From positions 1 through 11,408 of the forward strand of contig JAEOTF010000304.1 of assembly GCA_016840025.1 (NCBI GenBank): a stretch of 11,408 nucleotides of DNA, written 5' to 3'. The stretch's first letter is position 1; each line of letters starts with the position of its first letter. A model generated the notes under the pieces. The model was not told the origin of the DNA, did not search any database, and saw nothing but the letters and a program-made list of their open reading frames with translations. The DNA is from Candidatus Hodarchaeota archaeon (GTDB lineage Archaea; Asgardarchaeota; Heimdallarchaeia; Hodarchaeales; YT1-039). Below are positions 1 to 5,661 of the stretch, piece after piece. The position numbers were made by a program, and so were the translations under genes.

Positions 1-123
1 AGTGAGTCCGGATTCCGAAACCCCACAAAAAGTGGCCGGAATAAACCGGAATCGGTGGCCGGAATGCTCCGGATTTAGTGACCGGAATAAATCGGAATCA
101 GTGACCGGAATGCTTCGGAATTT
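1..123. repeat. Tandem 23-bp CCGGAAT repeats, probable IS21-family end
   Basis: Four consecutive 23-bp units lie at 31-53, 54-76, 77-99 and 100-122. Each begins (A/G)GTG(G/A)CCGGAAT and then carries a second CCGGA or TCGGA half. Units 1 and 3 share AATAAA in the middle and units 2 and 4 share AATGCT, so the array looks like a duplicated pair. Positions 1-23 may be a decayed fifth unit. Repeats of this GTGACCGGAAT type are, from general knowledge, found inside the ends of IS21-family elements next to istA/istB. No transposase gene is visible here, so this is either the end of an element lying to the left or a relic. If it is an IS21 end, the terminal CA could be near 125-126. The family assignment is inference. 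Confidence 0.45.
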
Positions 124-396
124 GCAATACTTTCAAGATATTTATCTAGATGTATTATCGAGAGTCGTTTTTCCTTTTCCTCACATACCGGGTTTAATGC
201 GTAAAATCTATAGACAACAGATGAATGGCTACCTCGCATTCATGAAGAAACACATCAATCCGTAGAATTTCTAAACTTTGCTAATGGGATAAGTGTCTTT
301 TGCGAGGCAGTCTGAAACGCTGTAATACAATCCCTCGGAGGCCAGAAAAGAAAGAATTCTATTTCATTAATATCAATCTTGTTGTTTTTATTCAGT
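124..396. other. Gene-free stretch between repeats and split gene
   Basis: No gene is supported in this segment. A plus-strand open frame runs through the repeats to a stop near 265, but its first part is only translated repeat and the rest has no recognisable motif. On the minus strand this is the downstream flank of the split glycosylase gene. I see no convincing stem followed by a T-run that would serve as its terminator; the only short palindrome is CCTCGGAGG near 332-340. Confidence 0.4.
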
Positions 397-765
397 TTAT
401 TGCCACACAATATCATCTTCTGGCCATTCCTTTTCGAAACTAGCAAACATTGCGGCATCAAAAATGCAAGGTAAAATATTACATTTTCTACAAATTTCCT
501 GAATTCCAGTCATTACAAATTCATAATAATCTAAGTCTGCTAATCCTGTGGTCGATAACTTAACAGGGAATCCTATATTGTTCAGCCACTTGGTAATATT
601 GCTATCGATTGGAATCTCATATCGAAATAATCCAAGAGTCTGCCAAAAATTTCGTGACTGTTTTGGGCCAAAACCCACAAAGCTTTTTTGAACAAAGTGC
701 GCTGCTTTTTGCTCAAAATTAATATGCTCATAACAAGCGGTTTTCACGCGAAGTTTCATAAGCTC
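397..765 (-). pseudogene. HhH-GPD DNA glycosylase, C-terminal fragment (split by IS3)
   Basis: This is the 3' half of a gene interrupted by the IS3-family element. It encodes about 121 residues after the shared Glu codon at 763-765. It carries the helix-hairpin-helix/GPD core: GFGPKQSRNF followed by IPIDSNITKWL. In the restored protein these give a candidate catalytic Lys171 and Asp190, the spacing and context seen in Ogg2/AGOG-type 8-oxoguanine glycosylases (compare GLGYKEASHF and LDRHIL, recalled from the archaeal Ogg family). No Fe-S cluster cysteines are present. The open frame continues rightward into the element (to 1074), but that part is antisense IS sequence. The fragment has no start or ribosome site of its own, so it is unlikely to be made as a working enzyme. 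Confidence 0.75.
763..765. repeat. Target-site duplication, left copy (CTC)
   Basis: The three bases CTC directly before the left inverted repeat match CTC at 2131-2133 directly after the right one. A 3-bp duplication fits IS3-family transposition (3-5 bp). On the minus strand both copies are the same GAG (Glu) codon of the split glycosylase gene, so removing the element plus one copy restores the frame. Confidence 0.8.
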
Positions 766-791
766 TGAACTACTCCCCAAAAACTGGACAG
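766..791 (+). repeat. IS3-family left inverted repeat
   Basis: It pairs with the reverse complement of 2105-2130 at 19 of 26 positions. The shared blocks are the terminal TGA, an inner CTCCCCA and CTGGACAG. The TG(A)nnC...CCCC...CTGGACA layout is typical of IS3-family termini. Confidence 0.88.
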
Positions 792-826
792 TGCAATAAG
801 GTGAAATTTGACCTGCCATAACTCGT

Positions 827-835
827 AAAGGAGGT
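827..835 (+). promoter_or_regulatory. Strong Shine-Dalgarno for orfA
   Basis: AAAGGAGGT ends 8 nt before the ATG at 844. This supports 844 as the orfA start rather than the in-frame ATG at 853, which would be 17 nt away. Confidence 0.8.
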
Positions 836-843
836 ATGGTAAA

Positions 844-1137
844 ATGGTCAACATGAGAAAGAGTTATGATGCCACATTCCGGGCTAAGGTGGCGCTGGAA
901 GCGGTTAAAGGGGAGAAAACATTGGCTGAGCTGTCCAGTATCTTCGGGGTTCATCCCAATCAGATCTGCAAGTGGAAAAAGCAGCTTCTCGAATGCCTCC
1001 CAGATCTCTTCACAGACAGACGGAAGAAAAAAGATAGAGATTCCGAGGAGCTTGTCGATGAGCTTTACCGTCAAATCGGGCAGTTGAAAGTGGAGTTAGA
1101 CTGGCTGAAAAAAAAATCGCAAAAACTCCTGTCGTAG
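844..1137 (+). CDS. IS3-family transposase OrfA (HTH DNA-binding protein)
   Basis: A 97-aa protein of the usual OrfA size. The first 50 residues, beginning RKSYDATFRAKVALEAVKG, form the IS3/IS911-type helix-turn-helix, with a recognition helix around GVHPNQICKWKKQLL. The second half, from about residue 60, is a charged coiled coil (EELVDELYRQIGQLKVEL) like the leucine zipper that mediates OrfA multimerisation. It binds the inverted repeats and, joined to OrfB by frameshifting, targets the integrase. The start is fixed by the strong ribosome site at 827-835. The reading frame ends at 1137, after the A9 run where ribosomes can slip into the orfB frame. Confidence 0.93.
   Translation: MVNMRKSYDATFRAKVALEAVKGEKTLAELSSIFGVHPNQICKWKKQLLECLPDLFTDRRKKKDRDSEELVDELYRQIGQLKVELDWLKKKSQKLLS
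1108..1116 (+). promoter_or_regulatory. Programmed -1 frameshift site (A9)
   Basis: Nine consecutive A residues lie within the end of orfA, where OrfA reads LKKKS. The -1 frame is open from here straight into orfB and reads KKIAKTPVVEKRKEVGSENQ, the kind of linker seen in IS3-family OrfAB transposases. Slippage would give a 379-aa OrfAB fusion (844-1982). The fusion as the active transposase is established for the family; its use here is inferred. Confidence 0.8.
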
Positions 1138-1151
1138 AGAAGAGGAAAGAA

Positions 1152-1982
1152 GTGGGCTCAGAGAATCAAATAATTTCACTTTCGCGCCAGTGTGAGCTGC
1201 TGGGACTGAACCGTTCATCCTATTATTACAGATCTGAGAGAGACGATAGCTACAACGAATATCTGATGCGTCTTATCGATGAGCAATACACACGCAGGCC
1301 GACATTCGGAGTGGAAAAGATGACAGCCTGGCTGTGTCGTCAGGGCCATAGAGTGAATAAAAAGAGGATCAGACGATTGATGCGGCTGATGGGACTTTAC
1401 GCCCTTTATCCTAAGCCTCGGATAAGTCAATCGGACCGCCAACATACGAAGTATCCCTATCTGTTAAAAGGAGTTAGGGTGGATCATCCGGATCAGGTTT
1501 GGGCGAGCGACATCACATACATCCGCTTGCTTCATGGCTTTGTGTATCTGGTTGTGATCATGGATTGGTTCAGCCGGTATGTTCTTTCCTGGCAGCTTTC
1601 GATAACGCTGGAGAGGGACTTCTGCATCGAGGCATTAAAACGAGCGCTTCTTATTTCAAGGCCTGAGATCTTTAACTCGGATCAAGGGCCACAGTATACG
1701 AGTGAGGAATTCATTGATGTGTTAAAAGAGAAGGAAATCCGGATCAGCATGGATGGCCGTGGCTGTCTCTATGACAATATCTTTGTCGAGAGACTGTGGC
1801 GAACGGTAAAGTATGAAGAAGTTTATCTTCATGATTATCTGACAGTGTCGGTGGCCAAGGATGGGCTCAGCGATTATTTTTATTTTTATAACACCGAGAG
1901 GCCTCATGCCTCACTTGATGACCGAACACCTTTTGAAATCTATTATGGCATCTCGACAACTGATTTGAGGCAGAGGGTTTGA
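1152..1982 (+). CDS. IS3-family transposase OrfB (DDE integrase domain)
   Basis: The GTG at 1152 gives 276 aa, but the functional product is probably the OrfAB fusion made by -1 frameshifting at 1108-1116, since this frame is open back to the A-run. Residues 1-60 form the HTH_21-like region (SRQCELLGLNRSSYYY, then RRPTFGVEKM). The rve/RNase H-like core follows, with Asp120 in WASDITYI, Asp177 in NSDQGPQYTS and Glu213 in DNIFVERLW. The 35-residue gap between the second Asp and the Glu is the DD(35)E spacing of the family. The C-terminus YNTERPHASLDDRTPFEIY is the conserved IS3 tail. The triad is complete, so the enzyme is predicted active in cutting and joining element ends. No frameshift or nonsense damage is seen. 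Confidence 0.94.
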   Translation: MGSENQIISLSRQCELLGLNRSSYYYRSERDDSYNEYLMRLIDEQYTRRPTFGVEKMTAWLCRQGHRVNKKRIRRLMRLMGLYALYPKPRISQSDRQHTKYPYLLKGVRVDHPDQVWASDITYIRLLHGFVYLVVIMDWFSRYVLSWQLSITLERDFCIEALKRALLISRPEIFNSDQGPQYTSEEFIDVLKEKEIRISMDGRGCLYDNIFVERLWRTVKYEEVYLHDYLTVSVAKDGLSDYFYFYNTERPHASLDDRTPFEIYYGISTTDLRQRV

Positions 1983-2000
1983 CATGGACCAAGCTAAGAT

Positions 2001-2036
2001 CGAGGCTTACATGGATTCTCAGAGCCTCGTTTTTTT
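2001..2036 (+). terminator. Rho-independent-like terminator after orfB
   Basis: The 7-bp stem CGAGGCT (2001-2007) / AGCCTCG (2023-2029) is followed at once by seven T residues (2030-2036). It lies 18 bp after the orfB stop, inside the element, so it probably ends the transposase transcript. The loop is rather long (15 nt). Confidence 0.7.
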
Positions 2037-2104
2037 GACAAGATGGCGGATACTATGAAATCATTCAACGCAGGTACAAATATCACCTTAAAGAAGCCCT
2101 TTTT

Positions 2105-2130
2105 CTGTCCAGACAATGGGGAGGGGCTCA
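2105..2130 (-). repeat. IS3-family right inverted repeat
   Basis: Read on the minus strand from 2130 it begins TGAGCCCCTCCCCA and continues to CTGGACAG, matching the left repeat at 19 of 26 positions. Its first three bases (TGA) supply the stop codon that now ends the N-terminal glycosylase fragment. Confidence 0.88.
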
Positions 2131-2541
2131 CTCTTCAACAATCCTATGCAAATCCGACCACCTTTCCCTAATCCATACGAAGTTTTTTTTAGATTGATTC
2201 CCTATTGTGCGATACCTTCTTATCCCACCAAATCCCTTTAATTTATCTGAAATAAACGAACCTAATTCTTTTTTATTATAAACACACAGTTTGTAATTAA
2301 GAGGGAAGGGATCAGTAGAGCAAAATCGATATAATCTGCTCCCCGGGCCTGAGCATTGTTGAGTACTCAGTAAACAAGTAACAAGGACATACCATACAGT
2401 TTCTTTATCGATTTCAGGGATATATTTAATATCGACATTTCGTTTAGTTCTACGTTTTACGAATATATGATTTTTACTTATATTCATAAAACTCTGAATT
2501 CTTGAAATATCCTCATTAGTAAGCTCCCATCTAATCTTCAT
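2128..2541 (-). pseudogene. HhH-GPD DNA glycosylase, N-terminal fragment (split by IS3)
   Basis: The 5' half of the interrupted gene: 137 codons from ATG at 2541, with the stop TGA provided by the end of the IS element. The visible fold marker is ETVWYVLVTCLLSTQQCSG (about residues 48-66), resembling the early helix of HhH-GPD glycosylases where the substrate-side helix begins. The restored protein is 258 aa: these 137 residues then LMKLRVKTACYEHINF and on to the HhH core in the other fragment. The ATG lies 31 bp after the EEP gene's stop, so it was the last gene of the operon. As it stands the product lacks the hairpin and the catalytic Lys and Asp, so it should be inactive. An 8-oxoguanine (Ogg2/AGOG-like) specificity is the best guess from the C-terminal half and is not proven. 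Confidence 0.72.
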
Positions 2542-2572
2542 TCGACTATCTTTCTTCCAATAAATCGCACAT

Positions 2573-3334
2573 CTAGAAAGCTATCTCAAGAATTAGTGGA
2601 TTATGGTCACTCAGTTTGTTTACTTCTGGATTATCGACTACATCGCATGATATCAGGCGACCCTCCAATACTTTGCTTACGAATATGTAATCATTCTGCC
2701 AGGGAACCTCACTTCGTTTATCCCGATAAGTCTGTATATGCCGGCCATGAAATTTATTTGTGCAATTGATGAGTTCAAAATCCTCAATACGACCAAACAA
2801 TATTTTTTGTGACATACCTCTCCATCTTCTGTTCTGATTTTCCCATTGAAGGCTCGTATTTAAATCCCCACCAATTATAAATTCCCTTTTCCCAAACTTG
2901 TTCAATAGCAAGGGGGTCAAATAAGAAAGGATTATATGAAGATTCCCTGTCGCACCTCTCAACTTGTGGATATTGTTATAAATGCTAATAACAGTTAGCT
3001 TCACATTTTTTCCTACTATCGCATTGTTCTCAAGCAAAATTTCTGCAGCCACAACTGAATATCTAAATTCCTTTGGCATATTTAACATTGTGACTAGATC
3101 AAGATATTCGAGATGAAAAGTCTTAGAAATAATCCCGCTGGACCATTTATCTCTTTCTTCTACTTTTAGAAATATTTGATTGTCGCTGGAATAACGATTC
3201 TCTGGAGGGACTGCTTCTTGCAACAATGCAATATCAGGACACAATTTATTATCGAGATAGTCCCAAGCTTTATTACGGATCTCCTTCTTTTGTTTGAGAT
3301 ATCCCATATTCCATGTTAGTATTTTAATTTTCAT
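2573..3334 (-). CDS. Endonuclease/exonuclease/phosphatase (EEP) family enzyme
   Basis: A full-length 253-aa member of the EEP (exonuclease III / DNase I / synaptojanin) superfamily. Motifs in order: ILTWNMG with metal-side Asn9; IALLQEA with Glu40; FIIGGDLNTS with Asp157 and Asn159; WQNDYIFVS with Asp215; LSDHNPLIL with the Asp243-His244 pair. All the catalytic positions expected for a Mg-dependent phosphodiesterase are present. There is no signal peptide, so it is cytosolic and a nucleic-acid substrate is more likely than a lipid phosphatase role. It lies between the HEPN-like gene (44-bp gap) and the split glycosylase (31-bp gap). Lying next to a glycosylase, it could act as an AP endonuclease; that is inference. 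Specificity (AP site, exonuclease, RNA) cannot be read from the sequence. Confidence 0.9.
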   Translation of the reverse strand: MKIKILTWNMGYLKQKKEIRNKAWDYLDNKLCPDIALLQEAVPPENRYSSDNQIFLKVEERDKWSSGIISKTFHLEYLDLVTMLNMPKEFRYSVVAAEILLENNAIVGKNVKLTVISIYNNIHKLRGATGNLHIILSYLTPLLLNKFGKREFIIGGDLNTSLQWENQNRRWRGMSQKILFGRIEDFELINCTNKFHGRHIQTYRDKRSEVPWQNDYIFVSKVLEGRLISCDVVDNPEVNKLSDHNPLILEIAF

Positions 3335-3378
3335 ATCTGTAGTAATTCTTCTTCACTCTAAAAAACCTTATATGCTCC

Positions 3379-4080
3379 TCAAATTTTTTGAATTCTCATT
3401 AAAAAGCTAACCCAGCTACGATAATCATCATAATCATTCTTCTTAATAACCTTACTTAATTTTCTGAGTTGCCTATTATCAGAATAATTATATTCGACGA
3501 CTACATTTTGTTTCTCTCGATCTAAGAAAATTCTTCCACTCGGTAAATACATTTTGATCTTTTTTTTCCCTTGATTTTCAATTACTTCGACTTCTTCCAT
3601 CTCTCCGCCGAAGTCACCCTCAAAATATTTATCAGTTACAAACTCAATCTCAGAGTGATAATTATTGGTCGCCTTTTCAAAAAGGAGAGCTATATCATAA
3701 AGTTCCTGTGCATCTTTTCTTTCAACATCCTGATATTCATGTTCAAGAAAGTTTCTAATGTGGTTTAATTTAGATAATATTCCGGGAGCAATCACGCCGC
3801 AATCATCAAGAATCTGAAGCTTTCTTGGAAAATTAGATTTATGAAATTCAAAGAACCCTAAATTCCAAAGAATCATATCTATTTGGCAATGGACGGCCTT
3901 TTTACTGTTAAAAACTGAATTTAAATCGCCATGGGATGATTTCTCATTGAGATCTTTTTCTGCTGATAAAAGGTATATCTCTGGGTAAAGTTTGAACGCA
4001 TCCGGATATTCGAACGGGCGAAATTCATTTTCTATAGCCAAATCCAGAAATAGTTTTGGAGTCAACTTTTTATCGGCCAA
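3379..4080 (-). CDS. HEPN/HepT-like protein (RNx3HxY motif)
   Basis: A 233-aa protein I do not recognise as a whole. In the middle, LNHIRNFLEHEYQDVE has Arg109-Asn110, His114 and Tyr116, matching the Rx4HxY active-site motif of HepT and related HEPN RNases, followed by a helix (AQELYDIALLFEKA) of the kind that closes a HEPN bundle. Flanking regions are mostly predicted helix; the C-terminal third (about 150-205) is strand-rich and acidic (GGEMEEVEVIENQGKKKIKM). The start is TTG at 4080: the in-frame stop four codons upstream (4090-4092) and the absence of an in-frame ATG before residue 69 leave little choice. It begins 16 bp after the previous stop, so it is co-transcribed. HEPN proteins commonly cut RNA in toxin-antitoxin and abortive-infection systems. 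No MNT partner is seen nearby. Confidence 0.65.
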   Translation of the reverse strand: MADKKLTPKLFLDLAIENEFRPFEYPDAFKLYPEIYLLSAEKDLNEKSSHGDLNSVFNSKKAVHCQIDMILWNLGFFEFHKSNFPRKLQILDDCGVIAPGILSKLNHIRNFLEHEYQDVERKDAQELYDIALLFEKATNNYHSEIEFVTDKYFEGDFGGEMEEVEVIENQGKKKIKMYLPSGRIFLDREKQNVVVEYNYSDNRQLRKLSKVIKKNDYDDYRSWVSFLMRIQKI

Positions 4081-4096
4081 TTCTATCTCTTATTTA

Positions 4097-4633
4097 TCAC
4101 AGACAAGACAGAGAAAGAAACGAGTCGATAACAATGTTTTTCAACATCTGCTGGTTCTTAATTTCATCAAGTGGAACTGCTCTTACTTTCCCAGAAAAGA
4201 AATTCCATTTTCCTTCGAATTCCAAATCTACTTTATGTTTCCTCTCATGCGCCAAGGTGAACCACGCTTCTCTAAGATACCAATAATTATAGGGCAAAAC
4301 TTCACCATTTTCATTCATCTTCATTTTGAAACAGCCAATTAATACAGCTGGTTCAATCGGATTATAATCTCTATCAACAAAGAAAACACCTATAGCTTTC
4401 ATTTCTTCTGGATTCTCTTGTGTGGCAAAATATCTCGAAACATAAGGTGTAATCCACCACATTGGATTATTAATATCCTTAGATTGTTCGGTTCCAATGG
4501 TATTTCCATGAAGGCAGCGATATCCAGATTTCTCTAAGATGCTACTTGCGTCCTGCAAAAGATTCGCCGTTTCCTGATAGACTGTTTTTAAATTTTGAAA
4601 TGTCGTCATTATATCGTTAGACTGTTCACTCAT
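4097..4633 (-). CDS. Hypothetical 178-aa protein, coupled to the PD-(D/E)xK nuclease
   Basis: I do not recognise the family. The N-terminal 35 residues form a predicted helix (MTTFQNLKTVYQETANLLQD). The remainder looks like a compact alpha/beta domain rich in aromatics: GYRCLHGNTIG, PMWWITPYVSRYFA, an IGVFFVD strand, NYWYLREAWFTLAHE and EFEGKWNFFSGKVRAVPLDE. There is no signal peptide or membrane helix. Its ATG overlaps the stop of the upstream nuclease gene (ATGA at 4630-4633), so the two are probably translated together and may act together as a subunit, regulator or immunity partner. A good ribosome site sits at 4641-4647. HERKH (residues 129-133) formally fits HExxH but does not look like a zincin helix. 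Confidence 0.75.
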   Translation of the reverse strand: MSEQSNDIMTTFQNLKTVYQETANLLQDASSILEKSGYRCLHGNTIGTEQSKDINNPMWWITPYVSRYFATQENPEEMKAIGVFFVDRDYNPIEPAVLIGCFKMKMNENGEVLPYNYWYLREAWFTLAHERKHKVDLEFEGKWNFFSGKVRAVPLDEIKNQQMLKNIVIDSFLSLSCL

Positions 4634-5529
4634 AGAGCATCTCCTTTATATATTTTTCCAACCAAAGGTTTTGCTGAAATATGCCATTCATATCTACAAG
4701 TTTCGGTTCTGGATGAATAGAAAATTGGGCGAGTTAATAAGGTTTCTTCAGCTAGAGCAAATGCATAGTGGATAGGTCTTTTTTCAACTTCTATGGCATA
4801 TAGAGAACCATTTGGAATTTCTGAAAGTAAATCCAAACTAAATCCCTTAAAATGAACCAGACGTTTTCGCTCAAGTAATTGGCGCAAGTCCCCCAGAATT
4901 GGATATTCCCAATGCAAGGCGTCCTTTATTCTTGAAATAATTGGATGAAGATTAAACCAGCTTGTCCAAAAAATGTTGATTTCATCCTGTTCTAAATGAA
5001 ATTTCTTGATCTCCTCAATAGACTCGTTAATTGAGTTTATTGGAATTGCTCTGTGGGCGGTTATATAAATAAGAGCTCTTCCTTTAATCTTTGATACAGG
5101 GACATGAAAAACTTTGTGTGCATCAAATAGATCTTCATATTCTCTTGCGAGCTGATCTCGAGGCGTTTCAGCTATCTCAAGCTCTGGTTCGCTTAAAGGT
5201 GAGCTCGATTTAGGGCTAAAATACTTTGCTTCAATAAGGACAATAAAGATATTTCCTGAAGAAAACTCAAGAGAAATTAACACATCCGGCTCAGACCTAG
5301 TAAGGTGAGGCCAAAATAAATATCTGGCTCTTTCTACTTGATTTTTTACAAGATTTTGCAAAGGTATCCCCTTCAATCCTATCGCTTGGAGCAAAAAAGG
5401 AAGTAATAAAATATTTGGCCTGACATATCGACATGCAGAAAAAACATCAGATGTTAGTAAATCTTCTAATCGTTCTGAAAGATTTTCTCCTGTACGACTT
5501 ATCTTTCCATGAAGCTCAGCAATCGTCAT
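4630..5529 (-). CDS. PD-(D/E)xK superfamily nuclease-like protein
   Basis: A 299-aa protein with a recognisable restriction-endonuclease-like core: SEPDVLISLEF (Asp82), a hydrophobic strand NIFIVLIEAKYFS (Glu100-Ala-Lys102), then a helix with Gln126 in RDQLAREYEDLF. The D-x17-E-x-K spacing followed by a Q-containing helix is typical of the superfamily, as in type II restriction enzymes, Holliday-junction resolvases and transposon nucleases. The N-terminal helix (LSERLEDLLTSDVF) could provide the extra acidic residue often found there. The C-terminal half (about 190-299) has no motif I know and may recognise the target. The ATG at 5529 follows a gap containing a perfect palindrome. The stop overlaps the next gene's ATG. 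Metal-dependent DNA cleavage is inferred from the motif; the substrate is unknown. Confidence 0.78.
   Translation of the reverse strand: MTIAELHGKISRTGENLSERLEDLLTSDVFSACRYVRPNILLLPFLLQAIGLKGIPLQNLVKNQVERARYLFWPHLTRSEPDVLISLEFSSGNIFIVLIEAKYFSPKSSSPLSEPELEIAETPRDQLAREYEDLFDAHKVFHVPVSKIKGRALIYITAHRAIPINSINESIEEIKKFHLEQDEINIFWTSWFNLHPIISRIKDALHWEYPILGDLRQLLERKRLVHFKGFSLDLLSEIPNGSLYAIEVEKRPIHYAFALAEETLLTRPIFYSSRTETCRYEWHISAKPLVGKIYKGDAL
4641..4647 (-). promoter_or_regulatory. Shine-Dalgarno for the 178-aa gene
   Basis: On the minus strand this reads AAAGGAG, 7 nt before the ATG at 4633. It lies inside the 3' end of the nuclease gene and supports both the chosen start and translational coupling through the ATGA overlap. 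Confidence 0.7.
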
Positions 5530-5541
5530 TGGTAATCTATC

Positions 5542-5560
5542 TTATATTTTGAAAATATAA
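5542..5560. promoter_or_regulatory. Perfect AT-rich palindrome upstream of the nuclease gene
   Basis: TTATATTTT and AAAATATAA form a perfect 9-bp inverted repeat around a single G at 5551, 13 bp before the nuclease ATG (5529). It could be an operator for a dimeric regulator or part of a promoter. AT-rich palindromes arise easily by chance in DNA of this composition. No T-run follows on the minus strand, so it is not a standard terminator. Confidence 0.35.
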
Positions 5561-5571
5561 TTCACTCCCAA

Positions 5572-5661
5572 TCAAGCTTTTTTGTTTTGCGTCTCTTGAA
5601 TACAATGGTCAATGTTTTCCTCGTTATTATGGAATTGAATAAAGTCATGTTTTACTTTCAT
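5572..5661 (-). CDS. Possible 29-aa small ORF after the Fe-S glycosylase
   Basis: An ATG at 5661-5659 shares its A with the TGA stop of the glycosylase (TGATG), the usual arrangement for translational coupling. The product would begin MKVKHDFIQFHNN and end with a lysine-rich tail, strongly polar, with no motif. It lies in the otherwise empty 131-bp gap before the nuclease gene. A second 28-codon frame overlaps it (5562-5648), so open frames this short are not significant by themselves. Only the stop-start overlap argues for it. Confidence 0.3.
   Translation of the reverse strand: MKVKHDFIQFHNNEENIDHCIQETQNKKA

Larger units (their letters stand above)
766..2130 (+). mobile_element. Complete IS3-family insertion sequence, 1365 bp
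   Basis: The element is bounded by imperfect inverted repeats starting TGAAC (766) and TGAGC (reverse complement at 2130), flanked by a 3-bp CTC direct repeat. It contains the usual two overlapping-frame genes, orfA (HTH plus coiled coil) and orfB (DDE integrase), with an A-run frameshift site between them and a terminator-like hairpin after orfB. Both genes and both ends look intact, so it could still be mobile. It sits on the plus strand, opposite to the gene it interrupts, and its composition is clearly less AT-rich than the surrounding genes, pointing to a recent arrival from a different background. The exact named element cannot be given without a database search. Confidence 0.93.

Noticed and set aside
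31..122. CRISPR array
   Set aside because: The 23-bp units are contiguous with no unique spacers.
2..265. 87-codon plus-strand open frame
   Set aside because: About half is translated 23-bp repeat and the rest has no motif or ribosome site.
255..461. 68-codon minus-strand open frame
   Set aside because: Overlaps the 3' end of the split glycosylase in another frame and has no recognisable features.
397..1074. 225-codon minus-strand open frame taken as one gene
   Set aside because: Residues upstream of the Glu codon at 763-765 are antisense to the IS3 orfA region; only 397-765 is real coding sequence, a gene fragment.
4235..4249. HERKH (HExxH-like) in the 178-aa protein as a zinc protease site
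   Set aside because: The inner residues are Arg-Lys, unusual for a zincin helix, and no third ligand context is visible; probably chance.
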